Shown here: piece after piece, positions 1-7,238 of the stretch
How the letters are laid out: the number at the start of each line of letters is the position of its first letter
Numbering within the stretch: position 1 is the stretch's first letter
DNA from: Streptosporangium roseum DSM 43021
GTDB lineage: Bacteria > Actinomycetota > Actinomycetes > Streptosporangiales > Streptosporangiaceae
Reading direction: 5' to 3'
Length of the DNA stretch: 64,000 nucleotides
Assembly (NCBI RefSeq): GCF_000024865.1
Contig: NC_013595.1
Coordinates: forward strand, 5,828,001-5,892,000
Translations under genes and position numbers: made by a program
The notes under the pieces: model-generated
Databases searched by the model: none
Told to the model about the DNA's origin: nothing
The model's input: the letters and a program-made list of their open reading frames with translations, nothing else

Positions 1-315
1 CGATGGGGTGCCCTCGGCACCGCGGCCGTTTCCCTGGCAGGGACCATGATCGCGGGCGGGGCCACAGCGGCACACGCGGACACCCGGTGCGACTGGACCT
101 GGATCAAGATCAACAGCGGCGCCGGCGCAGAGGCCCCGAGCGTGGACCGCGGTCACTCCCACAACACCGGTAACCACTACGTCCAAGACTTCATATGGTC
201 CAGCCGTAATGGGCAGTACATCTGGTTCTGGGTCGCCGACAATAACGGCGGGAACGACGGTGACACCAAGGACACCCAATACGGCCAAAGCTTCTGCGAG
301 TACCCCGCGTGGTAG
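1..315 (+). CDS. Small secreted protein, array copy A (5' end cut by window)
   Basis: The reading frame is open from base 1 and lacks only about six codons of the start when compared with the three complete copies downstream. It encodes the end of a signal peptide (cleavage after AHA), then a mature domain of about 78 residues with an early Cys (CDW), a conserved core RGHSHNTGNHYV, an acidic loop NNGGNDGDTKDT and a late Cys before a C-terminal W. It is presumably exported by Sec, with one disulfide possible. I recognise no family or function. The segment after NHYV (QDFIWSSRNGQY) differs from every other copy. A terminator follows the stop directly. Confidence 0.85.
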   Translation, partial: RWGALGTAAVSLAGTMIAGGATAAHADTRCDWTWIKINSGAGAEAPSVDRGHSHNTGNHYVQDFIWSSRNGQYIWFWVADNNGGNDGDTKDTQYGQSFCEYPAW

Positions 316-692
316 CGTTCACGAACGAGTGAGAGTTCGGTTCGTGAAGGCCTCACCGGCCACGCGGGAGGCGTCGGAGAACACGTCGTCGTCTCTTCCG
401 TAGCGGATCGTCGCCGCCCAGGGGCGCGGCCGGGTGAAAGCGCTGGTTCGCCGGCCGGGAAGGGCGCCTCGGTAAGACGCGTTGTGGCCTTCCCGGTTTT
501 CCCGGGAAGTCGCCGTTCTGGTTCGGAAGGCGTTTCGCCCTCGGAAGACCCCGGCGCGTGAACGATTCCTCGCACGGCCACCTCGGACGGTCGCGGCGCC
601 GTGCTGCCCCGTTCGCGAGGCTGTGCCGGTGCGGGCCTTCCACCCGATGCCGCTGAGGACGCGCCGGTCGTCTTCGCGGGGATGCCCCGTCT
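316..692 (+). repeat. Conserved downstream spacer of the array unit (first copy)
   Basis: This non-coding block is almost identical to 2377-2755, and its first ~210 bases recur inverted at about 850-1060. It contains a second short hairpin (CTTCCCGG 489-496 with CCGGGAAG 502-509). The minus strand near 600-690 reads RRVLSGIGWKARTG, weakly like the start of IS5-family transposases; I cannot prove that origin. No convincing gene was found. Confidence 0.8.
318..348 (+). terminator. Hairpin just after copy A
   Basis: TTCACGAAC at 318-326 pairs with GTTCGTGAA at 340-348, starting 2 bases after the stop codon. Equivalent hairpins follow the other three copies. There is no U-tract, as is usual in high-GC actinomycetes. 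Confidence 0.6.
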
Positions 693-733
693 GGCTGAAT
701 GGGAGAAGCTCACAGAGCTTCTCCCATTCAGCC
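693..733. terminator. Perfect 19-bp hairpin with ACA loop
   Basis: GGCTGAATGGGAGAAGCTC (693-711), loop ACA, then the exact reverse complement (715-733). It sits between convergent array members. The homologous hairpin at 2756-2792 differs by a paired (compensatory) change, so the stem itself seems to be conserved. It probably acts as a bidirectional terminator. Confidence 0.7.
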
Positions 734-734
734 T

Positions 735-849
735 TTGATGTAGTGGTTACCGGTGTTGTGGGAGTGACCGCGCCTCACCGTCTTGGGCTCTGCGCCGGCG
801 CCGCTGTTGATCCTGATCCAGTCCCAGTCGCACGCGGTGATCGTGTGTT
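735..849 (-). pseudogene. Truncated copy of the small secreted protein gene
   Basis: The minus strand reads CDWDWIRINSGAGAEPK then RRGHSHNTGNHYI and stops two residues later at the edge of the hairpin. This matches the N-terminal half of the mature domain in copies A and C. No signal peptide or C-terminal half is present. It is a fifth, broken array member, probably left by recombination between inverted units. Confidence 0.8.
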
Positions 850-1060
850 TCGAACCAGGACGGCGACTTCCCGGGAGAACCGGGAAGGCCACAACGCGTC
901 TTACCGAGGCGCCCTTCCCGGCCGGCGAACCAGCGCTTTCACCCGGCCGCGCCCCTCGGCGGCGACGATCCGCTACGGAAGAGACGACGACATGTTCTCC
1001 GACGCCTCCCGCGTGGCCGGTGAGGCCTTCACGAACCGAACTCTCACTCGTTCGTGAGCA
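850..1060 (-). repeat. Inverted copy of the downstream spacer
   Basis: Nearly exact reverse complement of about 316-526, giving a long inverted repeat with ~200-base arms around the hairpin and the truncated gene. Its end supplies the post-stop hairpin of copy B (TCACGAAC 1029-1036 with GTTCGTGA 1050-1057). Confidence 0.75.
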
Positions 1061-1396
1061 CTACCACGGGGCATAATCGCACGCGATGGAGCCGAACCAG
1101 GTGTCCTTGGTGTCACCGTCATTCCCGCCGTTATTGTCGGCGTACCAGCTCCAGAGGTACTTCCTCGAATCAGGGTTATAGAACATGTCTGCGACGTAGT
1201 GGTTGCCGGTCTTGTGGGAGTGACCGCGCGCCACGCCCGGGCCCTCCGCGCCGGCGCCGTCGTTGATCGTGGTCCAGCTCCAGTTGCACCGGGCGTCCGC
1301 GTGTGCCGCTGTGGCCCCGCCCGTGACGACCATGGCCCCTGCCAGGGAAACGGCCGCGGTGCCGAGGGCACCCCATCGCCTGAGATTCATTTTCAT
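1061..1396 (-). CDS. Small secreted protein, array copy B
   Basis: 111 residues. The N-terminus MKMNLRRWGALG leads into a hydrophobic stretch ending ATAAHA, a typical Sec signal peptide. The mature part keeps two Cys, RGHSHKTGNHYV and NNGGNDGDTKDT, while the segment ADMFYNPDSRKYLWSW is copy-specific. Two in-frame ATGs lie six bases apart (1396 and 1390). The purine-rich GGGAAA overlaps the first and is better spaced for the second, so translation may begin at MNLRRW. Function unknown; the Asp/Asn-rich loop could bind a cation (inference). Confidence 0.85.
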   Translation of the reverse strand: MKMNLRRWGALGTAAVSLAGAMVVTGGATAAHADARCNWSWTTINDGAGAEGPGVARGHSHKTGNHYVADMFYNPDSRKYLWSWYADNNGGNDGDTKDTWFGSIACDYAPW

Positions 1397-1600
1397 TTCC
1401 CGCCCCGCACTGAGAATCCCTTGGAAACTTACGGCGTCGAACCCGCTCGGCGGATCCGGCGTGCTCAGTATGCTGCGGCCGATCATGGAAGTCATTAGCA
1501 CAGAGTGCAGTGTTCCTTGACACTGAGCGCACACAGCGGCTCGCAGTTGTCCGGCCACCGTCTCGCGATCACCATGCGGCAAAGCGGATGGTACGGCGAG
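1397..1600 (-). promoter_or_regulatory. Upstream region of copy B with conserved palindrome
   Basis: CAGTGT (1508-1513), six bases, ACACTG (1520-1525) form an inverted repeat that recurs at 1908-1925 and 3277-3294, each time about 110-120 bases before a copy's start. The whole block is an inverted duplicate of about 1838-2037. The palindrome may be an operator or a promoter-proximal site. I could not assign -35/-10 boxes confidently. Confidence 0.55.
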
Positions 1601-1652
1601 GTCCCGTCGATCGCTCGATGCCGGTCATCGACACTCGGGGGGCGCGATACCC

Positions 1653-1862
1653 ATGGGCCCGCCCGTCTGGGCGATGACCGGCGTGGGCATCGCCGCGTTC
1701 GGCTGCGCCCCCGCGCTACTGGCACTGGCCATCGAGCCGTCCGCTCTCGGTGCCCTGGTGGCCGTACAGGCGCTGGCCGGGGTGGCCGTGCTGACCGCGC
1801 TCCTGCTCCGCACAAGGAGAGCCGTCGCCGATACGGCCCACCTCCGATTCGCCGCATGGTGA
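1653..1862 (+). CDS. Possible small two-helix membrane protein
   Basis: A 69-residue ORF between the back-to-back promoters of copies B and C. It has two hydrophobic stretches (about residues 7-28 and 33-52) followed by a basic tail (RTRR), as in small membrane proteins. A G-rich run lies about 11 bases before the ATG; MTGVG at 1674 is an alternative start. The last codons run into the inverted-repeat DNA. No family is recognised, and whether it is expressed is uncertain. If real, its place inside the array suggests a membrane partner or immunity role, which is pure inference. Confidence 0.4.
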   Translation: MGPPVWAMTGVGIAAFGCAPALLALAIEPSALGALVAVQALAGVAVLTALLLRTRRAVADTAHLRFAAW

Positions 1863-2037
1863 TCGCGAGACGGTGGCCGGACGGTCGCGAGCTATTGTCT
1901 GTGCGCTCAGTGTCAAGGAACACTGCACTCTGTGCTAACGACTTCCATGATCGGCCGCAGCATACTGAGCACGCCGAATCCGCCGAGCGGATTCGACGCC
2001 GTAAGTTTCCAAGGGATTCTCAGTACCGGGGCAGGAA
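1838..2037 (+). promoter_or_regulatory. Upstream region of copy C with conserved palindrome
   Basis: CAGTGT (1908-1913), CAAGGA, ACACTG (1920-1925), then CACTCTGTGCTAACG, all conserved with the other complete copies. The block mirrors 1397-1600. Confidence 0.55.
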
Positions 2038-2376
2038 ATGAAAATGAATCTCAGGCGATGGGGTGCCCTCGGCACCGCGGCCGTTTCCCTGGCAGGGGCC
2101 ATGGTCGTCACGGGCGGGGCCACAGCGGCACACGCGGACACCCGGTGCGACTGGAACTGGATCCAGATCAACAGCGGCAAGGGCGCAGAGCCCAAGTCGG
2201 TGGACCGCGGTCACTCCCACAACACCGGTAACCACTACGTCCAAGACTTCGTGAAAATCAATTCTTATGAGAGGCGGTACACCTGGGTCTGGTACGCCGA
2301 CAATAACGGCGGGTCGGACGGTGACACCACGGACACCTTTTACGGCTATAGCTATTGCCCTAAACCCGCGTGGTAG
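2038..2376 (+). CDS. Small secreted protein, array copy C
   Basis: 112 residues from the first ATG. AGGA at 2035-2038 is too close for that ATG but ideally placed (7 bases) for the second at 2044, so MNLRRW is the likelier start. Signal peptide ends ATAAHA. The mature domain has CDWNW, RGHSHNTGNHYV, the variable stretch QDFVKINSYERRYTWVW, the acidic loop NNGGSDGDTTDT and a second Cys near the end. The leader is the same as in copies B and D, whereas the variable stretch is unlike theirs. Function unknown. Confidence 0.87.
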   Translation: MKMNLRRWGALGTAAVSLAGAMVVTGGATAAHADTRCDWNWIQINSGKGAEPKSVDRGHSHNTGNHYVQDFVKINSYERRYTWVWYADNNGGSDGDTTDTFYGYSYCPKPAW

Positions 2377-2755
2377 CGTTCACGAACGAGCGAGGCTCCG
2401 GTTCGTGAAGGCCTCACCGGCCACGCGGGAGGCGTCGGAGAACACGTCGTCGTCTCTTCCGTAGCGGATCGTCGCCGCCCAGGGGCGCGGCCGGGTGAAA
2501 GCGCTGGTTCGCCGGCCGGGAAGGGCGCCTCGGTAAGACGCGTTGTGGCCTTCCCGGTTTTCCCGGGAAGTCGCCGTTCTGGTTCGGAAGGCGTTTCGCC
2601 CTCGGAAGACCCCGCTGCTTGAACGATTCCTCGCACGGCCACCCCGGACGGTCGCGGCGCCGTGCTGCCCCGTTTACGTGGCTGAGCCGGTGCGGGCCTT
2701 CCACCCGATGCCGCTGAGGACGCGCCGGTCGTCTTCGCGGGGGTGCCCCGTCCAG
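2377..2755 (+). repeat. Conserved downstream spacer of the array unit (second copy)
   Basis: Nearly identical to 316-692, including the post-stop hairpin (TTCACGAAC 2379-2387 with GTTCGTGAA 2401-2409). No gene found in it. Confidence 0.8.
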
Positions 2756-2792
2756 CTGAATGGGAGGAGCTCACAGAGCTCCTCCCATTCAG
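2756..2792. terminator. Perfect 17-bp hairpin, covariant partner of 693-733
   Basis: CTGAATGGGAGGAGCTC, loop ACA, exact reverse complement. Against the first hairpin, one A-T pair has become G-C with both arms changed. It separates convergent copies C and D. Confidence 0.7.
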
Positions 2793-2828
2793 GCCTTCAC
2801 AAACCGGGGTCTCGCTCGTTCGTGAGCG

Positions 2829-3164
2829 CTACCACGGGGTGTTACTGCACGCGCTATAGCCGTAAAAGGTGTCCTTGGTGTCACCGTCATTCCCGCCGCT
2901 GTTGTCGGCGTACCACTGCCAGACGTACTTCCTCGAATCGGGGTTATAATTCGTGTATTTGACGTAGTGGTTACCGGTTTTGTGGGAGTGACCGCGCGCC
3001 GTCGTCGGGAGCTCTGCGCCGGCGGGGCCGTTGATCCAGATCGTGCCCCAGGTGCACCCGGTGATCGCGTGTGCCGCTGTGGCGCCGCCCGTGACGACCA
3101 TGGCCCCTGCCAGGGAAACGGCCGCGGTGCCGAGGGCACCCCATCGCCTGAGATTCATTTTCAT
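2829..3164 (-). CDS. Small secreted protein, array copy D
   Basis: 111 residues with the shared leader MKMNLRRWGALG and AHA cleavage site. The mature N-terminus is the most diverged (ITGCTWGTIWINGPAG), but RGHSHKTGNHYV, the acidic NNSGG-type loop and the terminal Cys/W are kept. It shares YNPDSRKY with copy B only, so segments have been swapped or kept unevenly among copies. AGGAAATGAAAATG again favours the second ATG as start. Function unknown. Confidence 0.87.
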   Translation of the reverse strand: MKMNLRRWGALGTAAVSLAGAMVVTGGATAAHAITGCTWGTIWINGPAGAELPTTARGHSHKTGNHYVKYTNYNPDSRKYVWQWYADNSGGNDGDTKDTFYGYSACSNTPW

Positions 3165-3330
3165 TTCCTGCCCCGGTACTGAGAATCCCTTGGAAACTTA
3201 CGGCGTCGAATCCGCTCGGCGGATTCGGCGTGCTCAGTATGCTGCGGCCGATCATGGAAGTCATTAGCACAGAGTGCAGTGTTCCTTGACACTGAGCGCA
3301 CAGACAATAGCTCGCGACCGTCCGGCCATC
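3165..3330 (-). promoter_or_regulatory. Upstream region of copy D with conserved palindrome
   Basis: CAGTGT (3277-3282), TCCTTG, ACACTG (3289-3294), and surrounding DNA nearly identical to 1397-1530. The remaining DNA up to the DedA gene at 3488 holds nothing I can support. Confidence 0.55.
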
Positions 3331-3487
3331 GGCTCCCGATCCCGTGGGCCCTCCGGCGAGCGCGACCGCCGGCCCGAGCGCGACGCCCCCTCTGATCATT
3401 GTCATGCTCGTCGGCCAAGCAGGATCTTCCCGTTCGGTCACGTATCGCGGTCGTCGCGTTTCCTTAGGTGATCATCAGGGGTGCTCA

Positions 3488-4108
3488 TCAGCGGTCATGG
3501 CGGCGCCGCAGCAGGTGCCGGGCGATCAGCCCGGCGGCCAGGACGACCAGGCCGATGAGCAGGTAGGTGAAGTAGCGGGCGATCTCGTCGTAGATCTCGC
3601 CGATGTAGGTGCCGGCGGTGTATCCCAGCACCGTCCACACCGCGACCCACAGGGTCGCACCGAGGGTGTTGAACGCCAGGAAGCGGAGCCAGGGCATGCC
3701 GATGGTGCCCGCGACGATGCCGTTGGCCTCGCGCAGTCCGGGAATGAAGCGGGCGACGGCGACGACCTTGCCGCCGTGCCGGTCGAAGAACCTCTCCACC
3801 TTCTGGAAGCGTTCCGGGGGCAGCAGGACGTAGTGGCCCCAGCGGCGGATGAAGGGGCGGCCCCCGAGGTGGCCGATCAGGTAGCCGAGGTTGTCCCCGG
3901 CGACGGCGGCCAGCACCGCGACCACCATGATGACGACGACGTTCAGCTGCCCGGCCCCGGCGTAGATCGCGGCGGTGAGCAGGATCGTCTCCCCTGGGGC
4001 GGGGAGGCCGAAGTCCTCCATGAAGATCAGTACGCCGACGGCCACGTAGCCGTACTGGTCCAGCAGGGGGGCCAGGTGGGCCAGCGGGCCGGGTAGAGGT
4101 GGAGCCAT
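3488..4108 (-). CDS. DedA/SNARE-associated family membrane protein
   Basis: 206 residues, the usual size for the family. The DedA signature near residues 31-40 (MEDFGLPAPGE) and the later GDNLGYLIGHLGG and ARFIPGLREANGIVAG segments are characteristic of polytopic inner-membrane proteins linked to undecaprenyl-phosphate or phospholipid flipping. At least four hydrophobic segments precede a basic C-terminal tail (RHLLRRRHDR). It is a single gene with no obvious partner; the ribosome binding site before the ATG is weak. Substrate cannot be told from sequence. Confidence 0.92.
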   Translation of the reverse strand: MAPPLPGPLAHLAPLLDQYGYVAVGVLIFMEDFGLPAPGETILLTAAIYAGAGQLNVVVIMVVAVLAAVAGDNLGYLIGHLGGRPFIRRWGHYVLLPPERFQKVERFFDRHGGKVVAVARFIPGLREANGIVAGTIGMPWLRFLAFNTLGATLWVAVWTVLGYTAGTYIGEIYDEIARYFTYLLIGLVVLAAGLIARHLLRRRHDR

Positions 4109-4227
4109 ATGATCACTCTGCGTCGTCGAACGACTGCTGAAAGTCGCCGTCCAATGGCAACTCTCAGCATCGACATCCTCGCTGGACCAGCCCTGACAAG
4201 CGCACCAGAACCTTAACTAACCGGCAT

Positions 4228-4644
4228 TGGGGCTAGCCCCGTTTTCCGCACGTTGGGATGAGTGGGGTCCGGCTGAGTCGCCGACTTGATCGAGCGGCTC
4301 GGAACCGGTACGACATGCGGTCGTGAGACAACGCGCGCAGTTCGGTGTCCCAAGTGTGGAAAAGACCCTCGGGGCGCTGCCGGTAGTGGCGAATTTCTGC
4401 CGGAAGTTGAAGATCGCCGATGCGGTCGATGCCCTCTGCCCCGTGGGTGACCTGGCCGAACTCACCCACGGCCAAGTCATCGAGGTACTGCTCGCCAACC
4501 GGCTGACCTCTCCGGCACCGCTGGTCCACGTGGCCGACTGGGCCCAGGCCTGGGCCGTGGGCGAGGCCTTCGGCATCGAGGCCGACCTCCTCAACGACGA
4601 CCGGATCGGCCGAGCGCTGGACGCGATCGCCCCGCACCTAGGCC
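4228..4644 (+). mobile_element. Left part of an IS1634-type element, cut by another IS
   Basis: Begins near a GGGGCTAGCCCC palindrome and contains the 5' part of a transposase gene. Everything to the right is replaced at the left inverted repeat of the ISAs1-family element. No right end of this element appears beyond 6150, so that half was lost. Confidence 0.6.
4323..4644 (+). pseudogene. Truncated IS1634-family transposase (N-terminal domain)
   Basis: The first ~107 codons match the N-terminal domain of IS1634-type transposases (DUF4277-like): LGALPVVANFCRKLKI, then LTHGQVIEVLLANRLTSP and the hallmark DDRIGRALDAI. A GTG serves as start. The catalytic DDE domain is absent because the ISAs1-family element starts at about 4645. 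The frame runs on into IS DNA until 4703. Dead gene. Confidence 0.8.
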
Positions 4645-6150
4645 CAGGGCCCCGGCGAGTTGATGTTTTGAACGGGTTCGTTCGTAGTGGTCCATCGGCA
4701 TAGGCAGGACAGGTAAGGAAACGCCAAGCCCGCAACGACCAAAAGGCACGGTTCCCGAAGATCAGAGGTGTCTAAAGCCGCCTGATCGAATGAGGAAACC
4801 GTGCCTGTCGCGCCATCATCGCTGATCAACGCTGTCGGCCGCGAGCAGATTGGGCAAACGAACACCGATTCTTCCGCCCGGTTGGACCTCATCGACCGGT
4901 TCACCCTGATTTCCGACCCGCGCTCAACACGAGGACGGCGCCACTGCCTGGCCTCGATCCTGGCGATCGTGGCATGCGCCACCGTGGCGGTGGGCGGCGA
5001 CTGCCTGACCGCGATCGAACAGTGGGCCGACAACGCCCCCCAGCACATCCTGGCCGACCTGCACATCTGGCGCGACCCGTTCACCGGCCTGCACCGGCCG
5101 CCCAGCGAACGCACCATCCGCCGCGTCCTGGCCGCCTTGGACGGCGACGAACTCGACGCCTGCCTGACGACCTTCCTCAACCGGCCACCCGGGTTGCCCG
5201 CCGCCGAAACACACGACCGCCTCCCGGCACCGGCAAGCCGGCGCACCGAGCGCGAAGCCCGCCGCGCCGCCCACCGATCTCCCACCCCGGCACCGGGCCT
5301 GCTGCCGGCCTACGCCGTCGACGGCAAACGCCTCAAAGGCGCCCGCCACCCCGACGGCGGCCGCGTTCACCTGATCAGCCTGGCCGCCCACCTTGACGCC
5401 ACCGTCCACGCCCAACGCCAGATCCCCGCCAAAAGCAGCGAGATCGGCGCCCTGGACGCACTGCTGCGTCAGGCCGGCGGCACCGACCTGGCCGGCGCGG
5501 TCATCACCGCCGACGCCCTGGACACCCAGCGCGCCTCGGCACGACTACTGATCGAGGAGCATCACGCGCACTACGTCATGATCGTCAAAGCCAACCAGCC
5601 CACCCTGCACGCCACCGCCATCACCGCGCTGACCGGTACCGACACCGACTTCGCCGCCGTCACCCACCGCGAGACCCACCGCGGGCACGGCCGTACCGAG
5701 TACCGCATCCTTCGCACAGCCCCGGCCGACGGCATCGATTTCCCCTATGCCGCTCAGGTCTTCCGTGTCCTGCGCCACCGCGGCGGCCTGGATGGCATAC
5801 GGCACAGCAAGGAGGTCTGCTATGGCATCACCGACCTGACCGCGCGGCAGGCCGGACCGGCCCACCTCGCCGCCTACGTCCGCGGCCACTGGAAAGCCAT
5901 CGAAAACGGCGTCCATCACGTCCGCGATGTCACCTTCGCCGAGGACGCCTGCCAAGCACGGACCGCCACCTTGCCCCGCGCCCTGGCCGCTTTCCGCAAC
6001 CTCGCCACCGGCACCCTACGCCGAGCGGGCCATGTCAATATCGCCCACGCCCGCCGCGAGCACGGCTACGACCACCAGCGCGTCCTCGACCTGTTCAACC
6101 TCGGACCGAAGTGATCACACCGACCAAATCACAAACTTGCCGGGGCCCTG
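4645..6150 (+). mobile_element. ISAs1-family insertion sequence
   Basis: Matching imperfect inverted repeats bound the element: CAGGGCCCCGGCGAGTTGAT at the left (from 4645) and the complement of CAAACTTGCCGGGGCCCTG at the right (to 6150). One transposase gene fills the inside. I see no flanking direct repeat (left flank CACCTAGGCC, right flank GGGGTGTAGA), which suggests a later deletion or recombination on the right. Confidence 0.8.
4801..6114 (+). CDS. ISAs1-family transposase
   Basis: 437 residues, apparently full length for the family. Recognisable parts: N-terminal ISDPRSTRGRRH and LASILAIVACA; the first catalytic Asp in YAVDGKRLKGAR (about residue 177); ITADALDTQRASARLL and YVMIVKANQP; the C-terminal GHWKAIENGVHHVRDVTF with the catalytic Glu region ED. 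It catalyses transposition of the element that carries it. No frameshift is seen, so it may be active. Confidence 0.93.
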   Translation: MPVAPSSLINAVGREQIGQTNTDSSARLDLIDRFTLISDPRSTRGRRHCLASILAIVACATVAVGGDCLTAIEQWADNAPQHILADLHIWRDPFTGLHRPPSERTIRRVLAALDGDELDACLTTFLNRPPGLPAAETHDRLPAPASRRTEREARRAAHRSPTPAPGLLPAYAVDGKRLKGARHPDGGRVHLISLAAHLDATVHAQRQIPAKSSEIGALDALLRQAGGTDLAGAVITADALDTQRASARLLIEEHHAHYVMIVKANQPTLHATAITALTGTDTDFAAVTHRETHRGHGRTEYRILRTAPADGIDFPYAAQVFRVLRHRGGLDGIRHSKEVCYGITDLTARQAGPAHLAAYVRGHWKAIENGVHHVRDVTFAEDACQARTATLPRALAAFRNLATGTLRRAGHVNIAHARREHGYDHQRVLDLFNLGPK

Positions 6151-6159
6151 GGGGGTGTA

Positions 6160-6443
6160 GAGGGACTTGTTGACTTCCTCCCCACGGCTGAAGCCGGGGG
6201 ATTCCAGCCCTCGCGGGTTGGATCTTCCTGCTTCACGGGCGATTGCCGTTCCGGTTAAGGCGAGGGACGGGGAACCGCCCAACGGTCTTACATAGCCTCC
6301 ACAGGCTTCACATCTCGCCAGCCCGGCGATAGGTCCAGTGGTTTGGTTATCGCCGCTGGACGAGTTGAACCTACCAAACCCCGCGGCACCGTGCCGCGTT
6401 TCCTCCCCACGACTAAAAGCGGGGGTCTCCACGCTGAAAGGAT
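6160..6443 (-). mobile_element. IS200/IS605-type remnant: both ends plus the TnpB tail
   Basis: The minus strand encodes the end of a TnpB-like protein: LARCEACGGYVRP (zinc-ribbon CxxC), then SPSLALTGTAIAREAGRSN and GLESPGFSRGEE. The last part is also the terminal hairpin (CCCC-ACGGCTGAAGC-CGGGGG near 6180-6201), where a guide-RNA (omegaRNA) scaffold would lie in intact elements. A sister hairpin stands at about 6400-6430, with a short palindrome CTGAA-AGGA-TTCAG at 6434-6447, and looks like the opposite end. The rest of tnpB is deleted. The remnant interrupts the solute-binding-protein pseudogene. A related hairpin occurs at 59684-59723. Confidence 0.7.
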
Positions 6444-6806
6444 TCAGATGAAGTCGGCGGCCTGGGCGGCGTGCTTGCTGTAGGACATGACGCCGACGAT
6501 CCGGCCGCCGATGAAGGCGCCCTGCCCGGCGGGTCCGGCGGGCAGCAGGGTGGTGGCCCACTTGTCCTTCATCTTCCCAGCTCAGCGGCGAGACCTTGAC
6601 CTTCACGTCCGGGTGGGACCGGGTGTAGAGGTCGGCGGCCTTCTGCATGACCGAGGCCTCGTCCTCGGAGCCGGTCATCCAGAACGTGAGGTTGGCCGGT
6701 CCGGTGGTCGGAGCCTGCTCGGCTGGGGGGCGGTGCTGGTCGCGCAGGCACTGGCCAGCAGTCCGGCACTGGTGATGGCAGCTATGGCGGCCATGTGCTT
6801 GTTCAC
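6444..6806 (-). pseudogene. Broken sugar ABC transporter solute-binding lipoprotein
   Basis: A GTG at 6806 after AGGAGG begins a lipoprotein leader (AAITSAGLLASAC with lipobox Cys). After a frameshift the frame reads ANLTFWMTGSEDEASVMQK and HPDVKVKVSPLSW, the N-terminal pattern of family-1 carbohydrate-binding proteins. A second shift and a large internal deletion lead to KDKWATTLLPAGPAG and YSKHAAQAADFI, typical of the far C-terminal half. The 3' end meets the IS605 remnant. Non-functional; it once supplied a sugar importer whose permeases are gone. Confidence 0.8.
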
Positions 6807-6840
6807 GGTGTCCTCCTGCTAGGGGGTGAGGCAGAGTTGA

Positions 6841-6854
6841 CTTAACCGGATAAG
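6841..6854. promoter_or_regulatory. Possible relic LacI operator
   Basis: CTTAACCGGATAAG is a near-palindrome (12 of 14) between the divergent solute-binding-protein and LacI fragments, where a LacI operator is expected. Confidence 0.35.
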
Positions 6855-7045
6855 CACGATGAAGGTACGGCGGCGGTGACAACGATGTCAACGGCGCGTT
6901 AACGATGTGACCCATCCTTAATCCAAGGCCACTAAGCCGGACATTCGACGGCAAGTTTCGCGGTTGACGGCGATCACGCGCACACGTGAGGGCGATGGGG
7001 CCGGCGGCGAGGGCGCGTCGAATAACCGGTTCAGCCGGGGGTTCC

Positions 7046-7192
7046 GTGGAGCGTCCGACGATCGCTGACATCGCTCACCGGGCAGGAGCGTCCACGGCCG
7101 CGGCCTCCTGCGCACCGAACGCCCGTCCGGGCGCGCCAGGGACCTGGCTGCGACCCGGACCGCGCTCGGCCGAGATGTCGCAGGGGCGATAG
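7046..7192 (+). pseudogene. LacI-family regulator fragment
   Basis: From a GTG the frame reads VERPTIADIAHRAGASTAA, the classic LacI headpiece (PTIxDIAxxAGVSxxxVS), then degenerates (CAPNARPGAPG in place of YALNGRPGVS) and ends after 48 codons. The ligand-binding domain is missing. It lies divergent to the dead sugar-binding gene, as intact LacI/ABC loci do, so both are remains of one sugar-uptake system. Confidence 0.7.
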
Positions 7193-7238
7193 TCTACTGA
7201 TCAAGATCAGCACCTCCCCCCCGAACCCAAGGATCGCC

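Noticed and set aside
600..690. IS5-family transposase remnant in the array spacer
   Set aside because: RRVLSGIGWKARTG is suggestive, but about 15 residues are too few to call; mentioned only in the spacer entry.
693..733. CRISPR-like or attC-like repeat
   Set aside because: Only two copies about 2 kb apart, each a simple hairpin without spacers or an integrase gene.
1932..2254. Alternative frames overlapping array copy C
   Set aside because: They repeat in every copy only because the DNA is repeated; signal peptide and Cys pattern exist only in the chosen frame.
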